Source of the DNA: Stramonita haemastoma
Lineage: Eukaryota; Mollusca; Gastropoda; Neogastropoda; Muricidae
DNA: 30,000 nt
Direction: 5' to 3'
NCBI GenBank assembly: GCA_030674155.1
Contig: CM060320.1
Span: 28,464,588 to 28,494,587 of the forward strand
Positions 10,651-22,290 of this stretch are shown one piece after another. The translations under genes and the position numbers were made by a program. The notes below the pieces were generated by a model. The model ran no database searches. It saw only the letters and a program-made list of their open reading frames with translations, and was not told where the DNA came from. Numbering within the stretch: the stretch's first letter is position 1; the number at the start of each line of letters is the position of its first letter.

Positions 10651-10740
10651 TCCCTTTCCCCCACGTTTATGTGTGTGCATATGTGTGTGTGTAAGATGGA
10701 GAAATGCAGAGAGAGAGAGAGAGACAGAGACAGAGAGAGA
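10520..10740. repeat. (CTGT)n-(CT)n array with TG and GA ends
   Basis: CTGT steps (10522-10555) lead into about 90 bp of pure CT (10558-10647), then CCCTCTCCC, a short TG run (10670-10692) and a short GA/GACA run (10708-10740). Confidence 0.95.
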
Positions 10741-10877
10741 AACACTCTGAATTCTGAACTCTGAAATGGTTTGAAGGTACCTTGGGCTCAGGCCACAATA
10801 CACCAGGTGAGGGGGTAGGGGTGTGAGTGTCTGAAGTGTGAGGTAGAGAGGAGTGAACGAAAAAGATGAGAAGCGAT

Positions 10878-11005
10878 GAGAGATGAGAGAGAGAGAGAGA
10901 AGGACAGAGACAAGACAGACAGACAGACAGAGACAGACAGACAGACAGACAGACGAGACAGAGAGACAGAGAACAGAAGAGACAGAGAGACAGACAAAGA
11001 CAGAG
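10878..11005. repeat. (GA)n then (CAGA)n array
   Basis: A GA run at 10885-10901 is followed by CAGA repeats with GA spacers to about 11005. The - strand order is again CTGT then CT. Confidence 0.9.
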
Positions 11006-11174
11006 AAGGAAAGCGTCAATCCGGAGAAAGAGCGACGGAAGCTGACGACAAAAATCACAAATAAAAGCCCTGATTCACTGCCACCACATAAAAAGTGAGA
11101 GATAAACAGGAGGTTGAAGGGCTTCTTTGGCATATTCCTCAGCTGTATGTGAGATATATGCATTAATTACTTCG

Positions 11175-11412
<238 letters not shown>

Positions 11413-11865
11413 AGACGATCTTCAAAGTAGTAACTGTCCCATTCAAATGGGAGTACATTTTAAGGGGTACAAAGCAGCCCCTCTATAGGTCCTCTAAGCT
11501 TGTCTCCACAACAAAAAATGGATGTTGATGTTACACCTAAATGAAACAAACAAAAACACATCTATCTCCCACCTGTGCTTACGTCATTCTTCTCACTCTG
11601 ACGTCAGCTGATTTTAAGACGTTAACCTTTTTCTTGGTACAAGTTATTTAATTTTGATCTGGGTGTTTTTTTTTTTTTATATCCTAATGGAACCTCTGTC
11701 TGCATTGATTTTGTCTGTCTGTGTGAGTTTGCGTGTTCCTTGTCGTGTACCTGCTGTGGTATATCGCTATGTTTGTCTGTGGTCTCTGTTTCTTTGTTTC
11801 TGTTCTTAATTGTGTATGTATTATCTCCATTTTGGTGTCCTCTCTCTATATTTTTCTCTTTTTTT
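11413..11865. other. Unique spacer, no supported gene
   Basis: Mixed to T-rich sequence with sparse CTGT steps. A 95-codon - frame (11622-11909) is Lys/Glu/Asn-rich because the + strand is T-rich, and it runs into a SINE-1 fragment. No domain was recognised. Confidence 0.45.
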
Positions 11866-11935
11866 ATTTCATTTTTGTTTATTTCGAGAATAATGGAATA
11901 ATCACTCATTGTGTATGCAGTTTTGTTAAATTTTG
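11866..11935 (-). mobile_element. SINE-1 3' fragment, minus strand
   Basis: The reverse complement shows CAAAACTGCATACAC, then ATTATTCCATTATTCTCG and AAATAAACAAAAATG, the SINE-1 3' end with its GACTGGATG segment deleted. A TG array begins just beyond its truncated 5' side. Confidence 0.7.
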
Positions 11936-11943
11936 TTTCTTCT

Positions 11944-12114
11944 GTCTGTCACTGTGTGTGTGTGTGTGCGGTGTGGTGCGTGTGTGTGTGTGTTTGTGCA
12001 TGTGTGTGTGTGGGTGTGTGTGTGTGTGTGTGTGTTTGTGATGGTGTGTGTGTTGTGTGTGTGTGGTGTGTGTGTGTGTGTGTTTGTGTGTGTGTTGTGT
12101 GTTGTGAACTGAGC
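11944..12114. repeat. (TG)n microsatellite
   Basis: TG repeats with GGTG, TTTG and GATG interruptions, preceded by two CTGT units. Confidence 0.95.
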
Positions 12115-12227
12115 GTATGTGCATATGTGCGCATACGCGCCCGGCTGTCCATACATGTGTGCACATGCATACATAATGCTACTCGTACTTTTTTTTTCCC
12201 CTCTAGCTCAGCAAACTAATGATGCTC

Positions 12228-12390
12228 ACAATACAGATTGCTTCGTCTGCAGCAGAAGCCCCCTGAGGATATTTAAATCTCATTGTTTCGACCCCATCAT
12301 TGATGGCTCGACTCTATGGGCCACCGAGTCCTGCCGCGCACGAATGTTTTATGGCTTTGGGCACATCATTCCTGGGCAGTGTGGGCTGTA
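12228..12390 (+). repeat. Repeat R1, copy 1
   Basis: One of three related segments (others at 13150-13405 and 14082-14265). Shared landmarks in order are ACAGATTGCTTCGTCTGCAG, CTGAGGATATTTAAATCTC, CATCATTGATGG, CGAATGTTTTATGGCTTTGG and a CATCATTCCTGG end. It is not recognised as a named element. Confidence 0.6.
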
Positions 12391-12590
12391 ACCGTGTCAT
12401 TTCCTTTATGGCTCGGAATCGTATTTTGTATGGCCTGTGTCTTATTCACAGAATGACAGTGGTACCCAAGCGGTTTGCTAGGACTACGGGATAGGTGAAG
12501 GGGTGTTAACAATACTTGTTGTAGCAACTGGTGTTTGTTGGTGGTAGTTTGTGTGTGTTGTTGTTGTCACTGTTTGTTGGTTTTGTCTTT
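12391..12590. other. Unique spacer, GT-rich on its right side
   Basis: No supported gene. The right part (12505-12590) is GTT/GTG-rich and reads as degenerate simple repeat. Confidence 0.45.
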
Positions 12591-12951
12591 GATAGTACTT
12601 TTGGCATGTGGTCGTGATCTTCTGATCCGGGTTCGAATCTCGTTTAAGAAGAGTTGCTTTTTTATCTGGAGTTAACATCAGTGCCGACTTCACGTCCCCC
12701 TAAAGTCCTTTGGATGAGACTATGAACCAAGGTCCCGTATCTAAACGCAAGCTTGCGCACACGTTAAAAGCCGTTCCGCTTTTTGGAAGAGTAGGCCATT
12801 AGTGTCGGTGGGAATGGATGACAAAATTAACAAAACTGCACACACACGAGGATTCGATGTTAAAAAGCGCATGAGTGTTTATTCCACTATCCTTGAATAA
12901 AATGAATAAATAAATAGAATAAATAGATAAAGTAATTAATTGATTAATAGA
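12591..12951 (+). mobile_element. SINE-1 copy with damaged head
   Basis: The B box is present as GGTTCGAATCT (12630-12640; last C changed to T), but the A box region is not intact, so internal promotion is probably lost. The body is colinear: GGAGTTAACATCAGTGCCG, CTTTGGATGAGACTATGAACC, CTTGCGCACACGTTAAAAG, GTTCCGCTTTTTGGAAGAG, GCGCATGAGTGTTTATTCCA. The tail is AAT/AAAT-rich (12896-12950). It carries more substitutions than the copy at 6229-6569, so it is older. Confidence 0.85.
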
Positions 12952-13149
12952 TGGAGAAATACACATATAAATAACATCCTTTTTCATGCTTCAAACAAAC
13001 TACAAACAATCCTCAAAATTTCATTTATATTCCACAGATGACTGAAAATACTGCACGTTCATACTTATAATTATAAAAATTAATATCTCCTCGAATACAA
13101 TCTGCAATGCACTGATTCCCTAGCCTAACCAGACAAAGGCTGACACACA

Positions 13150-13405
13150 AACACAGATTCCTCTGCCTGCAGTAGATCTCTCCTCTGGTCTCTCTCCCTC
13201 AGGACACTTCAATCTCCCTGCTCGGCAAAGTCTTTCCCCTCATTCATTGAGGACTTCTGCAGACCGAAACTAATGCACCAATGTTTTATTGCTTTGAGTG
13301 TGTGTGTACATCGCTCATAGAAAGCGTCTTCTTTTTTTTGCATGCATGGCTGCTGTGTTGTTTTTTGTCTGTGGCTTAGGGTTATAGTTGTTTAGTTTTA
13401 GCTTG
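13150..13405 (+). repeat. Repeat R1, copy 2
   Basis: Matches copy 1 from ACACAGATTCCTCTGCCTGC through CTCAGGACACTTCAATCTCC, CATTCATTGAGG, CAATGTTTTATTGCTTTGAG and CATCGCTCA. It matches copy 3 further right, at TTTTTTGTCTGTGGCTTAGG and TTTAGTTTTAG. Confidence 0.6.
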
Positions 13406-13705
13406 CATTGCCTTCTAAAAACCTGTAAGCACTCTGCATGGTGGGTTGTTTGTTCCGCTTTGTGCATTTACAATTAGTAAGGGTTTAAAAAAGCCACATA
13501 ATTATATATTTCAGGGCCCGTTCATACAACAAAAGATTTGATTACGTGTCCTTTTCCGCTATTGGAATGTATCGAGGAAAAGGCTTATAGCCTTTGAATG
13601 ACTGTATGCGTAACTTTCCCTATTGTGTGTGTTTTCTTTCGTTATCGTTATTAATGTGAGTTGGGGAATTTGTGATTCTCTCTTTATTTGACAGTGAGGG
13701 TAAGA
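13406..13705. other. Unique spacer
   Basis: Mixed-composition sequence before a TG array. No gene or repeat was recognised. Confidence 0.5.
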
Positions 13706-13825
<120 letters not shown>

Positions 13826-14081
13826 GCGTATCTCTGTGTGTGCCGTGTGCATGGTGGATAAACGCATGGGCTGGAGGTCAAACAGGTGCATGCATATCAA
13901 CCAACAAGACATCTGCATGAGTCTCCATAAGCACAGATATTGATACACTTACTCGCATGTCTTCTACTCATTTGTCTCCTTAATTCAACAAAACAGACCC
14001 ATTGGAGTGAAAGAATAATTCCCACAACATATATCACTCTGAACTTTCCCTTTAAAAAAACGATTTTTTTCTTACAAAGCC

Positions 14082-14265
14082 TCCTGCCATGCACTCTATG
14101 ATCCAGTTGTCCGAAATCTGATACAGGACAGGACTTGACCGTTTTATTGCTTTGGGCCATCACTTGTGGAGGGGGGTGGAGGTATCTGTTAGGGGGATAC
14201 CGTTTTTTTTTTTGTTGTTTTGGTTTTTGTTTATGGCTTACGGTCATTTGATTTAGTTTGTGGTT
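14082..14265 (+). repeat. Repeat R1, copy 3
   Basis: Keeps CCGTTTTATTGCTTTGGGCC, a G-rich TGGAGGTATC stretch, then GGTTTTTGTTTATGGCTTAC and GATTTAGTTTGTGG, colinear with copy 2. It ends where a SINE-1 fragment begins. Confidence 0.55.
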
Positions 14266-14266
14266 G

Positions 14267-14481
14267 TCTTTCGTATGAGACTGAACACACGCAGAACATC
14301 TTGCGCATTGCACACGCATTAAAACCTGTTCCGCTTTTTTGGAAGTGTAGGCCATTGTGTGCTGGTGGGAATGAATGACAAATTGACAAAACTGCATACA
14401 AAACGGGGACTGGATGTTAAAAAGCACATGAGTTTATTGCATTTTCCTCGAAATAAAATAATAAATGAATAAGTAAGTAGG
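14267..14481 (+). mobile_element. SINE-1 5'-truncated copy with internal deletion
   Basis: Begins at CTTTCGTATGAGACTG and then jumps to ACACGCAGAACATCTTGCGC, so about 20 bp of the core are missing relative to other copies. It continues CCTGTTCCGCTTTTTTGG, GTAGGCCATTGTGTGCTGG, GGGGACTGGATG and GCACATGAGTTTATTGC. The tail of AATAAATGAATAAGTAAG runs straight into SINE-2. Confidence 0.82.
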
Positions 14482-14866
14482 TCTAGAGATGCTGCACCTA
14501 TCTTACAAAGTGAAAAGTCAGGGTTCTATCCCCGTTTGTCTTCAATTTTTTTTTCCCATGCACTACATATACACCGTGAATTGTGGTCTGGGTGCTGTCT
14601 TTCGGATGAGACGATAAACCTAGCTCCCGTGTTCAGCACGCATTTAGCGCACGCAAGAGAACCCATGGCAACAGAAGATTTGTCCCGAGAAAATTATGTA
14701 CACAAACAACACTAATAGGTAAATAAATACACATGCAGACAAGAAAAAGAACAAAAAGTATATAGTATGAGGTGCTGCCTCTTGTGGCAACGCACTCTCC
14801 CCTGGGGAGAGCAGTCAGAATTTCATGCAGAGAAATCATGCTGTGGCTTGATTTTTAAGTGGTCTA
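14482..14866 (+). mobile_element. SINE-2, near full-length copy
   Basis: A second family. A degenerate B box, GGTTCTATCCC, lies at 14522-14532; the A box is not clear. The body has GGGTGCTGTCTTTCGGATGA, GACGATAAACC, CTCCCGTGTTCAGCACGC and GAACCCATGGCAACAGAAG. Further on are CAACGCACTCTCCCCTGGGG, AGAGCAGTCAGAATTTCATG and CAGAGAAATCATGCTGTGG. The order fits a SINE I recall as common in marine gastropods (CCCTGGGGAGAGCAG ... AATTTCACACAGAGAAATC). The CTTTCGGATGAGAC core is shared with SINE-1. The head is diverged, so the copy is probably inactive. Confidence 0.75.
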
Positions 14867-15584
14867 CTAATACTAGGCATCTTGTATGGAACGTACGTTT
14901 TTCTTCTGACAAGGAAGCAAACTTGATGTTCTTTGTTGATACTAGAGTTAAGATAGTAGCTTTGTTGTCATTTTTTTTCTCATGTAAAAGTAATGTAATC
15001 AACATATAGATAGGTAGGCAATGATGAATCCCGCATGTACTTTTGTGTGAAGTACCTTTTGGTTATTCATTGTTTTTATTTGTTACTAGTGTTTGTTCTA
15101 GTTGTTTTTGTGTTTGACATATCCGCATCATTTTAGTATTTAGAGTTAGGGATGGTTGTCACAGTAATAAAGATGGCAGACCAGCTACAACAACAAAAAA
15201 CAACAGCAACAATGACAGCTATCAACAAAAAAAAACAAACAGCAATCAAAGCAATGATAACAACAGCTATTGCAATAGCAACAACAGCAAAAAATCAACC
15301 AAAATCAACCAAAAATAATAAAGACATTGAACATACCCAAAAATGGCAAACTTTGGTAGAATTTCTTATTAGCTAGCCAGAACCGTTCTTCATCTGCTCA
15401 AAAAAAAAAGACCATCTTTAACAATTGAAAAGAAACTGAACTCCTAGATATTTTACATACGCTTTTCACAGCAACTGCCAAGAAATCCACGCGGTGATAA
15501 ATACTTTTTTTGATTAACGCATAAATCACCACCACACCAGTGAAGCCTCGGTGGATATGCTAATATCACCTTTGCTTCCCGAAA
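14867..15584. other. Unique spacer with degenerate CAA-rich stretch
   Basis: No gene supported. 15176-15320 is rich in CAA/CAACAG and A runs, giving a short Thr/Lys/Ala + frame. The rest is mixed sequence. Confidence 0.5.
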
Positions 15585-15765
15585 AATGCTGACATGAGTT
15601 ATGGGATCTTAAACGCGCACATTGGATTTTTTTGTTTTTGTTTTGGGCATACGCATAATTATGTACATGAAAGACCTTGCTGCTTTGGCCCATTACACAT
15701 AAAAGTCGACCCGTCAGGTTGTAAACTTTCCCATCCTTGAATGCGCCAGATGCCACTCAGAGTTG
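15585..15765 (-). mobile_element. Possible decayed SINE relic (third type)
   Basis: GAGTTATGGGATCTTAAACG, then GCGCACATTGGATTTTT and GGGCATACGCAT, and later CCTTGAATGCGCCAGATGCC. This resembles, in order, a gastropod repeat I remember (TTATGGGATCTTTAACGTGC ... CACCAGGCGCCGTCACC) whose tRNA-like head would lie to the right in this orientation. No B box is preserved. The call rests on memory, not on a second copy in the window. Confidence 0.35.
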
Positions 15766-15808
15766 ATATATGGAATTATTATCTACACCGTACAATCAAG
15801 GCATTCAC

Positions 15809-15846
15809 AGATGAGGGAGTGAGAGAGAGCAAGAGAGAGAGAAAGA

Positions 15847-15889
<43 letters not shown>

Positions 15890-16006
15890 GACAGAGAGAC
15901 AGAGATGAAGAGACATAGATAGAGACAGAGACAGAGAAACAGAGAGAGAGACAGAGAGATAGAGAGAGAGCGTTGGAGAGAAGAGAGAGAGAGGGGGGGG
16001 GGGGGG
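15809..16006. repeat. (GA)n-(GACA)n array ending in a G run
   Basis: GA steps, then about ten GACA units (15851-15890), then GA/GACA/GATA mixtures, ending in 14 consecutive G (15993-16006). Confidence 0.93.
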
Positions 16007-16380
16007 ACGGTGGCGAGATGTACAGACAAACTGACAGACAGATAAAGGGAGGGATAGAGAGATAGAGTGATCAAGACAAACAGACTTACAGATAGACAGA
16101 GGCAGTAATTTATTCATTTATTCTTTTATGTCGAGGATAATGGAATAGCGTACTCATGTGCTTTTTTACATCCAGTCCCCGTGAATATGCAGTTTTGTAA
16201 ACCTTGACAGCTGTTACCCACCGGCACGCAATGCCTGAAAAGCGGAACAGGATTTAAAGTGTGCGCAAGATGTTCTACGTACGTTCCACACGGGGCCTCG
16301 GTTTATAGTCTCATCTGAAGGACTTTTGGGGAGAGTGGAATTGGCACTGGTTTTAACTCCAGGGGAAAATCCTCTCGAAC

Positions 16381-16391
16381 GGAATCGAACT
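16381..16391 (-). promoter_or_regulatory. Pol III B box of minus-strand SINE-1
   Basis: The reverse complement reads AGTTCGATTCC, one change from GGTTCRANNCC. Confidence 0.75.
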
Positions 16392-16423
16392 CGGGTCGTC
16401 AAATTGCCATCGCAATGTTCTGA

Positions 16424-16434
16424 CCACTAGGCTA
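16424..16434 (-). promoter_or_regulatory. Pol III A box of minus-strand SINE-1
   Basis: The reverse complement reads TAGCCTAGTGG, identical to the copy at 6240-6250, 32 bp from the B box. Confidence 0.82.
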
Positions 16435-16440
16435 TTCCGT

Positions 16441-16630
<190 letters not shown>

Positions 16631-16817
16631 GGATTGTAAGGAGAGAGGTCAGACTGGTTTCATATGGAGATTGTGAATCCTTTATCTCAAACAGACACAA
16701 CGTGGTCACTGTCCTGGGTTGACTCCTATGGTTGACCAGAGCGTGGAGACAAGGAATGGCGATAAAGTTGGTTTAAAATCCCGTGTTAATCTGCATATAG
16801 TTACATAGTATCTCGTT

Positions 16818-17104
16818 GGAGGAGATTTTTCTCCTGGAGCTAATGTCAGTGCTGACTCCACTCTCCCCCTAAAGTCTTTCGGATGAGACTATAAACCGAG
16901 GCACCGTGTGTGAACGCGCGCAGAACATCTTGCGCACACGTTAAATCCTGTTCCGCTTTTCGTAAGAGTAGGCCATCGTGTGCCGGCGGGAATAGATGAC
17001 ATTTACAAAACTGCATACACAGGGGACTGGATGTAAAAAAGCACATGAGTGCTTATCCCATTATCCTCGATGTACAAGAATAAGATTTTAAAAAAATAAT
17101 AAAG
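16818..17104 (+). mobile_element. SINE-1 copy lacking the tRNA head
   Basis: Starts at GGAGGAGATTTTTCTCCTGG, just downstream of where the B box would be. The rest is well preserved: CTTTCGGATGAGACTATAAA, CGCGCAGAACATCTTGCGC, TGTTCCGCTTTTCGTAAGAG, GGGGACTGGATGTAAAAAAG and GCACATGAGTGCTTATCCC. The tail is A-rich (17085-17104). It faces away from the minus-strand copy at 16106-16441, giving an inverted pair. Confidence 0.9.
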
Positions 17105-17200
17105 CAGATAGTATCGTCCTGGTATTTAGAAAAAGTTACAAGGTGGTCGCCCACGATAATGTAGCCTCTGTGTTCGGCGGGGTTATAAACAACAAAGATT
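17105..17200 (+). repeat. Repeat R5, copy 2
   Basis: Shares AAGGTGG, a CACGATAATGTAGCC segment, GTTCGGCGGGGTTATAAAC and AACAAAGA with 9838-9915. It directly follows the SINE-1 tail. Confidence 0.6.
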
Positions 17201-17233
17201 GGATGGGATAGGTCACTTGGAGCGGAAGAACTC

Positions 17234-17265
17234 GTGGTGTGTGTGTGTGTGTGCGTGGGGTGTGG

Positions 17266-17302
<37 letters not shown>

Positions 17303-17472
17303 GTGTGAGTGGTGGTTGCGTGGTGCGTGCTGTTGTGCTGTTGTGTGTGTTGTGTGTGTGTGTGTGTGTGCGTTGTGTGTGTGTGTGTGTGTGTGATGTG
17401 TGTGTGTGTGAGTGCGAGTGTGAAATGTGTGCGTGAGGTTGCTTTGTGTGTCTGTGCATCTCTGTGTGTCTG
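17234..17472. repeat. (TG)n microsatellite with GTGGTTG interruptions
   Basis: TG repeats broken by GGGTGTGG, GTGGTTGCG and TTGTGCTG patches and by AG steps near the right end. Confidence 0.94.
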
Positions 17473-18084
17473 TGGCACACGTACAATAACACCGACAATC
17501 CGCACGCATGCTTTTTTATGTCTTTGAAGAGCAAAGTACACCATCATTTTTTCTGATAATGAGAAGAGGAAAAGAAAAGGCCACTGATAGCGGTATAGGC
17601 CTATAAACCACTCTGGCCCTCTAGCCCTACTCAGGTAAGCGCTGGAACCAGCAGACGATGAGCAGCTAAATCTCCTTCCAACTGACCATCTACTGGACTA
17701 TTCAGATAACTCGCTATTCTCATTATCTTTCCTCCCCCCCCCTCTCCCTGCCCCCTCTTGTACTCTTGACCAGACTTGGGGAAGGGGGAGGGTGTTGGGT
17801 GGGAGGGGTGGGAGGGTGGAAGCATCATTATTCACCAGCATTGGGAGATGTGAAGGAGTACAGGATGGGAGTAGTATGGAATTGGTAGTGGATTATTATT
17901 GTGTTATTGTGATTATGGTTGTGAATGGTTTGGTTAGGTGGTTGGGTGGATGGAAGGTTTATAGACAATCACTGCATGGGGGGGGGGGGGGCAAGTTTTA
18001 GGCTAAAAGTGAAAAGAGTTGGTGGTTGATAGATTTTTAGTGAGCTGTAAAAAAAAAGGGGTTGAGAGTATTAGATAGGGGGAT
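17473..18084. other. Unique spacer with C, G and A runs
   Basis: Mixed sequence including a C-rich stretch at 17731-17755, a GGAGGG-rich stretch (17775-17820) and a G run at 17980-17991. Short frames here show no recognisable domain. Confidence 0.5.
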
Positions 18085-18497
<413 letters not shown>

Positions 18498-18773
18498 TGC
18501 TTCTTTCACGAATCTAGATAGACGCCAATAAACTCACTGACCTCACAACGAGCCAGTAATAGACGAGGGACATCTTCTAGGACCCATTTTTCAAAGAGTG
18601 TTCCCATTGTCCAAGAGCAGTCAGCTTTCTTTTCGCCTGGACGCTCAGGTGTCAGGTTAGCCGCTTGTTAGAGGTCTGAGAGGAACGTCTGGTGACCTGT
18701 CAACCTGTCATTGTTAGATGGCTTGGCTCTGCTTTTGGCATCGTTCGACTTGAAGGGTCTTGTTTTTTTTGTT
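18498..18773. other. Unique spacer
   Basis: Mixed-composition sequence with no recognisable gene or repeat. It ends in a T run. Confidence 0.5.
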
Positions 18774-18883
18774 GTGTGTGGGGGGGGAGGGGGGAGGGTG
18801 TATGTGTGTGTGTGTGTGGGGGGGGTTGTTGTAGTTAGTTTGATGTGTGTGTTTGTGTGCGCGCGCGCGCGCGCGCGGTGGTG

Positions 18884-18916
<33 letters not shown>

Positions 18917-18921
18917 CTGTG
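18774..18921. repeat. G-rich / TG / (GC)n alternating tract
   Basis: G8-A-G6-A-G3 at 18780-18798, TG repeats and a G run (18818-18825), then TG leading into a perfect (GC) block (18859-18877) and TG again. The block 18854-18877 alternates purine and pyrimidine perfectly. Confidence 0.93.
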
Positions 18922-18953
18922 TTGTGTAATAGAGATGGAGAGAGGAGAAGATC

Positions 18954-19373
18954 GAAAAGAAGAGAGAGAAAGAAGAAGAAGAAGAAGAAGAGAAGAAGAA
19001 AAAAAGAGAAAGAAGAAAGAAGAAGAAGAAGAAGAAGAAGAAGAAGAAGAGAAGAAGAAAGAAGAAGAAGAAAAGAAAAGAAAAGAACAAGAAAGAACAA
19101 GAAGAAAGGAAGAAAAGAAAGAAAGAAGAAAAGAAGAAGAAGAAGAAGAAGAAGAAGAAAAGAAGAAGAAGAGAAGAAGAAGAAGAAGAAGAAGAAGAAG
19201 AAGAAGAAGAAGAAGAAGAAGAAGAAGAAGAAGAAAGAAGAAGAAGAAGAAAAGGAAGAAGAAGAAAAGGAAGAAGAAGAAGAAGAAGAGAAGAAGAAGA
19301 AGAAGAAGAAGAAGAAGAAGAAGAAGAAGAAGAAGAAGAAGAAGAAGAGAAGGAGGGAAAAAAGAGGAAGAAG
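18954..19373. repeat. (GAA)n homopurine tract of about 420 bp
   Basis: Every base is A or G except C at 19088 and 19098. The right part, 19099-19373, is 275 bp of uninterrupted purine and is mostly GAA. Period 3 keeps all frames open, so Lys/Arg/Glu (+) and Phe/Leu/Ser (-) strings up to about 330 codons are artefacts. A short (GAT)n lies at 19377-19391. Confidence 0.97.
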
Positions 19374-19391
19374 CAGATGATGATGATGATA

Positions 19392-19565
19392 ATGTACAGA
19401 TCCCAGATTTGTCCAATCTGAAAACATTATTCTTACTTTTCCATACAGGCTCTGTAGGTAGAAGAGTAAGAACTGGAAACCATTTCCTGGATGACATTCC
19501 ATGTCTGACATTTCCTTCGAAACAGTCACACATTTGTCAACTCCGATATGAGCATTTTTTGACTG
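19392..19565. other. Unique spacer
   Basis: Mixed sequence between homopurine and TG arrays. Nothing was recognised in it. Confidence 0.5.
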
Positions 19566-19603
<38 letters not shown>

Positions 19604-19629
19604 GCGTGTGCGTGCGTGCGTGCGTGGTG

Positions 19630-19688
<59 letters not shown>

Positions 19689-19708
19689 GTGTTTGTGTGT
19701 GTGTGGCA
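19566..19708. repeat. (TG)n microsatellite
   Basis: Two TG blocks separated by a TGCG/TGGTGTCG patch. The second block (19632-19687) is perfect. Confidence 0.96.
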
Positions 19709-20067
19709 CCCATATATATGTAAGTCAAATCTTGAACGAGTTCCCGAGTTGCTTGTCTCTATTGCATCTTTCCTGCGTGCCCGCGTTTGTGAGTGCCTGT
19801 ATATCTAGACAGATTCTATCTAACTTTCATCAATACGAACATTTCTGATTGCTTTCTTGTAGTCTATATTCGTCTACTTCTGGGTAGTTTTCGGATAGCC
19901 TTTTCTTAAAATTTGGCTATCCTTGTGTTGTCTGTTCTGAAGCAATATTCTGCTGTTGCCTTTTTAATAAAGTTGTATTGTGGTAACGGTTGGGGCAATA
20001 TCTGCATTGCACTTTCCAGTGCTGACCCTCGTTTAGTAGTTCATGGGGCAGTTTTCTGATTATTTAT
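19709..20067. other. Unique spacer, no gene seen
   Basis: T-rich mixed sequence. No open frame beyond the edge of the TG array, and no repeat match was found. Confidence 0.5.
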
Positions 20068-20482
<415 letters not shown>

Positions 20483-21614
20483 GCTTTTTCTTTCCCTCCG
20501 TTTAACCTGGAAAATAGTCTTTTACGAGGAAAACTGGTTCCGTTGCATGCCACACTATTTCAGAGAGGGTTTTTTCCTGTATCCCTGTCATCAGCAGGTC
20601 TTTGGAGGTAAGTCTCTTGCTAAGTGACGGTTTTGCGCACTTGGGTTTTCGTGTGCCATTTTCTGTTTATCTAATACTGGATGCTTTCTTTGGAGAGCGT
20701 TTCATTTCTACTCCTCTGGATTTTCCTCCTGCGACTCTGCTATTACCCTACACTTTTCGTATGCATAGAAAAGGATTGACAGCATGAATACTGCAATAGT
20801 TTTGGTCTTTACGGAAATGCGTATTTTTGTTTTATTTCATCACATACGTACGCCTTTTCATTGCTTTTTGCGTTCTGAATAGTCCTGTCTTGTTGTTTCT
20901 GTCAATAAGGGTACTTTTAATATAGGTACACTGCGTATCAGATTCATTTCCTATACATACGGATCTGTTTTTTAAGTTTGTTTTTGTTAAGTTTGTTTCC
21001 ATTTTTCTGTACCAGTTTCTTTTATAAACATTTAAGACATTTTTTTTCAAAGTATTTTTGCCTTTTTCGGCGAGTTCTCAATGTCAGCCAGCTTACTGCT
21101 GTCATTACAGAAAACGAAGGTTTGTCTTGGTTTGCTCTTTATTGAAAAAGATGCTGCACGGATTTTCTCAAAGGCCACTTTCACTAAATGCCTTTTTTTT
21201 AAATGGTAAGAGCATCTAGCCACAGGAACAGCGCTAGTAATACCAACGTTTTACTTTTAAAAGTAGTGTCCAAAAAGTTTCAATCTACTTTTTTGCAATA
21301 GCATAGTAGTTTGTTTGATATTACTTTTTAAAATGATTCTGATTGTTCCCCTCTCTGCTAGTATGTATAGTAGAGTTGAGTTTAAATGTGTGGATATTAT
21401 CAGCATAAATCTTTTTATTTGTCTTACTCACTCACATTTAAGTACAAGCCATGTGCTGATTTAGTAAAAGGCTTTTCATAATAGGGACTTGTATGCAACG
21501 CGTTCTTAACAACAGAAACGACTGTTGATGCTACAAATCCTTTAGCAAGTGGCAAATGATAGTGTAAGTGAACTGAAGTAGCGCGTCTTCTTGAGCAACA
21601 CAAACTTAATGTCT
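20483..21614. other. Long unique spacer, no gene seen
   Basis: About 1.1 kb of T-rich to mixed sequence with almost no simple repeat, the longest such stretch in the window. Short frames (20602-20787 +, 20832-21050 -) show no domain. No tRNA boxes and no match to other parts of the window were found. Confidence 0.5.
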
Positions 21615-22290
21615 CTTGTTTCTGGTATAAACACTAGAGTTTGCTTCGTTCAAAAGCATAAACTGCAAACCACCATTCAAGAACTTTTACAGTGAGAGGC
21701 AAATTATAAAACAGAGCCTGGGGACAGGTTCCTAAAGGGGCCTGCCGGTCCCTACACACAGGCATTAACTTCCAGGATGCCAATAACATCATCATTTCAG
21801 CCACAGAATGATATGAGATTTTAAGCCTTTAATTTGATCAAATGACTACCCCGTGCAACTGCCACGGGCATTTAAGATTTAAAATGTCACAACTGTCTCC
21901 TGAAAAGCACGCACTGACCTTCTAACTCACACAAACAACAATTGGTGGAGACTAACAAAAAAAAATGTGTTTTCCATTTGGCAGCCTCACGGTGAATAGT
22001 AAGGTGCTTAACTTCCGGTTGATTATTTTCATCACGTATCGAAGAAAAGTGAGTCTGATGCTAGCGGGCGAAGATTTATCTCGTCGGAACACTTTCTTTT
22101 CTTGATCATAATGTCCGCTTTGCTGACCCCAAACTGTCCATAGCTTCTGACATAATTGAGGGCTTTGGGCTGTGATGCTCACGCTTCAAGTATTAGTCGC
22201 ATTTCCGATGGGCTTTATGGATGACCGATATTTATTACTTAGGGATGTTGGCAAGACAGCAAGTAGTTTTTGCCTTTTGCTGTTATTGTT
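21615..22290 (+). repeat. Repeat R3, copy 1 (uninterrupted)
   Basis: Homologous to 26955-27318 plus 28201-28515. Shared landmarks in order are CAAACCACC..TCAAG, ATGCCAATAA, TTTTAAGCCTTTAATTTGAT, AACTG..(C)TGCC and GAAAAGCACGCACTGACC. The right half has TCTGATGC, ATCTCG, TCCGCTTTGC, CAACTGTCCAT or CAAACTGTCCAT, GCTCAC..TTC and CGATATTTATTACTT. No array separates the halves here. No coding function is apparent. The repeat class is unknown. Confidence 0.75.

Noticed and set aside
18714..19709. 331-codon minus-strand frame and 292-codon plus-strand frame over the same DNA
   Set aside because: Both come from the period-3 GAA tract between TG arrays. Open frames on both strands over a homopurine repeat show lack of stops, not coding.
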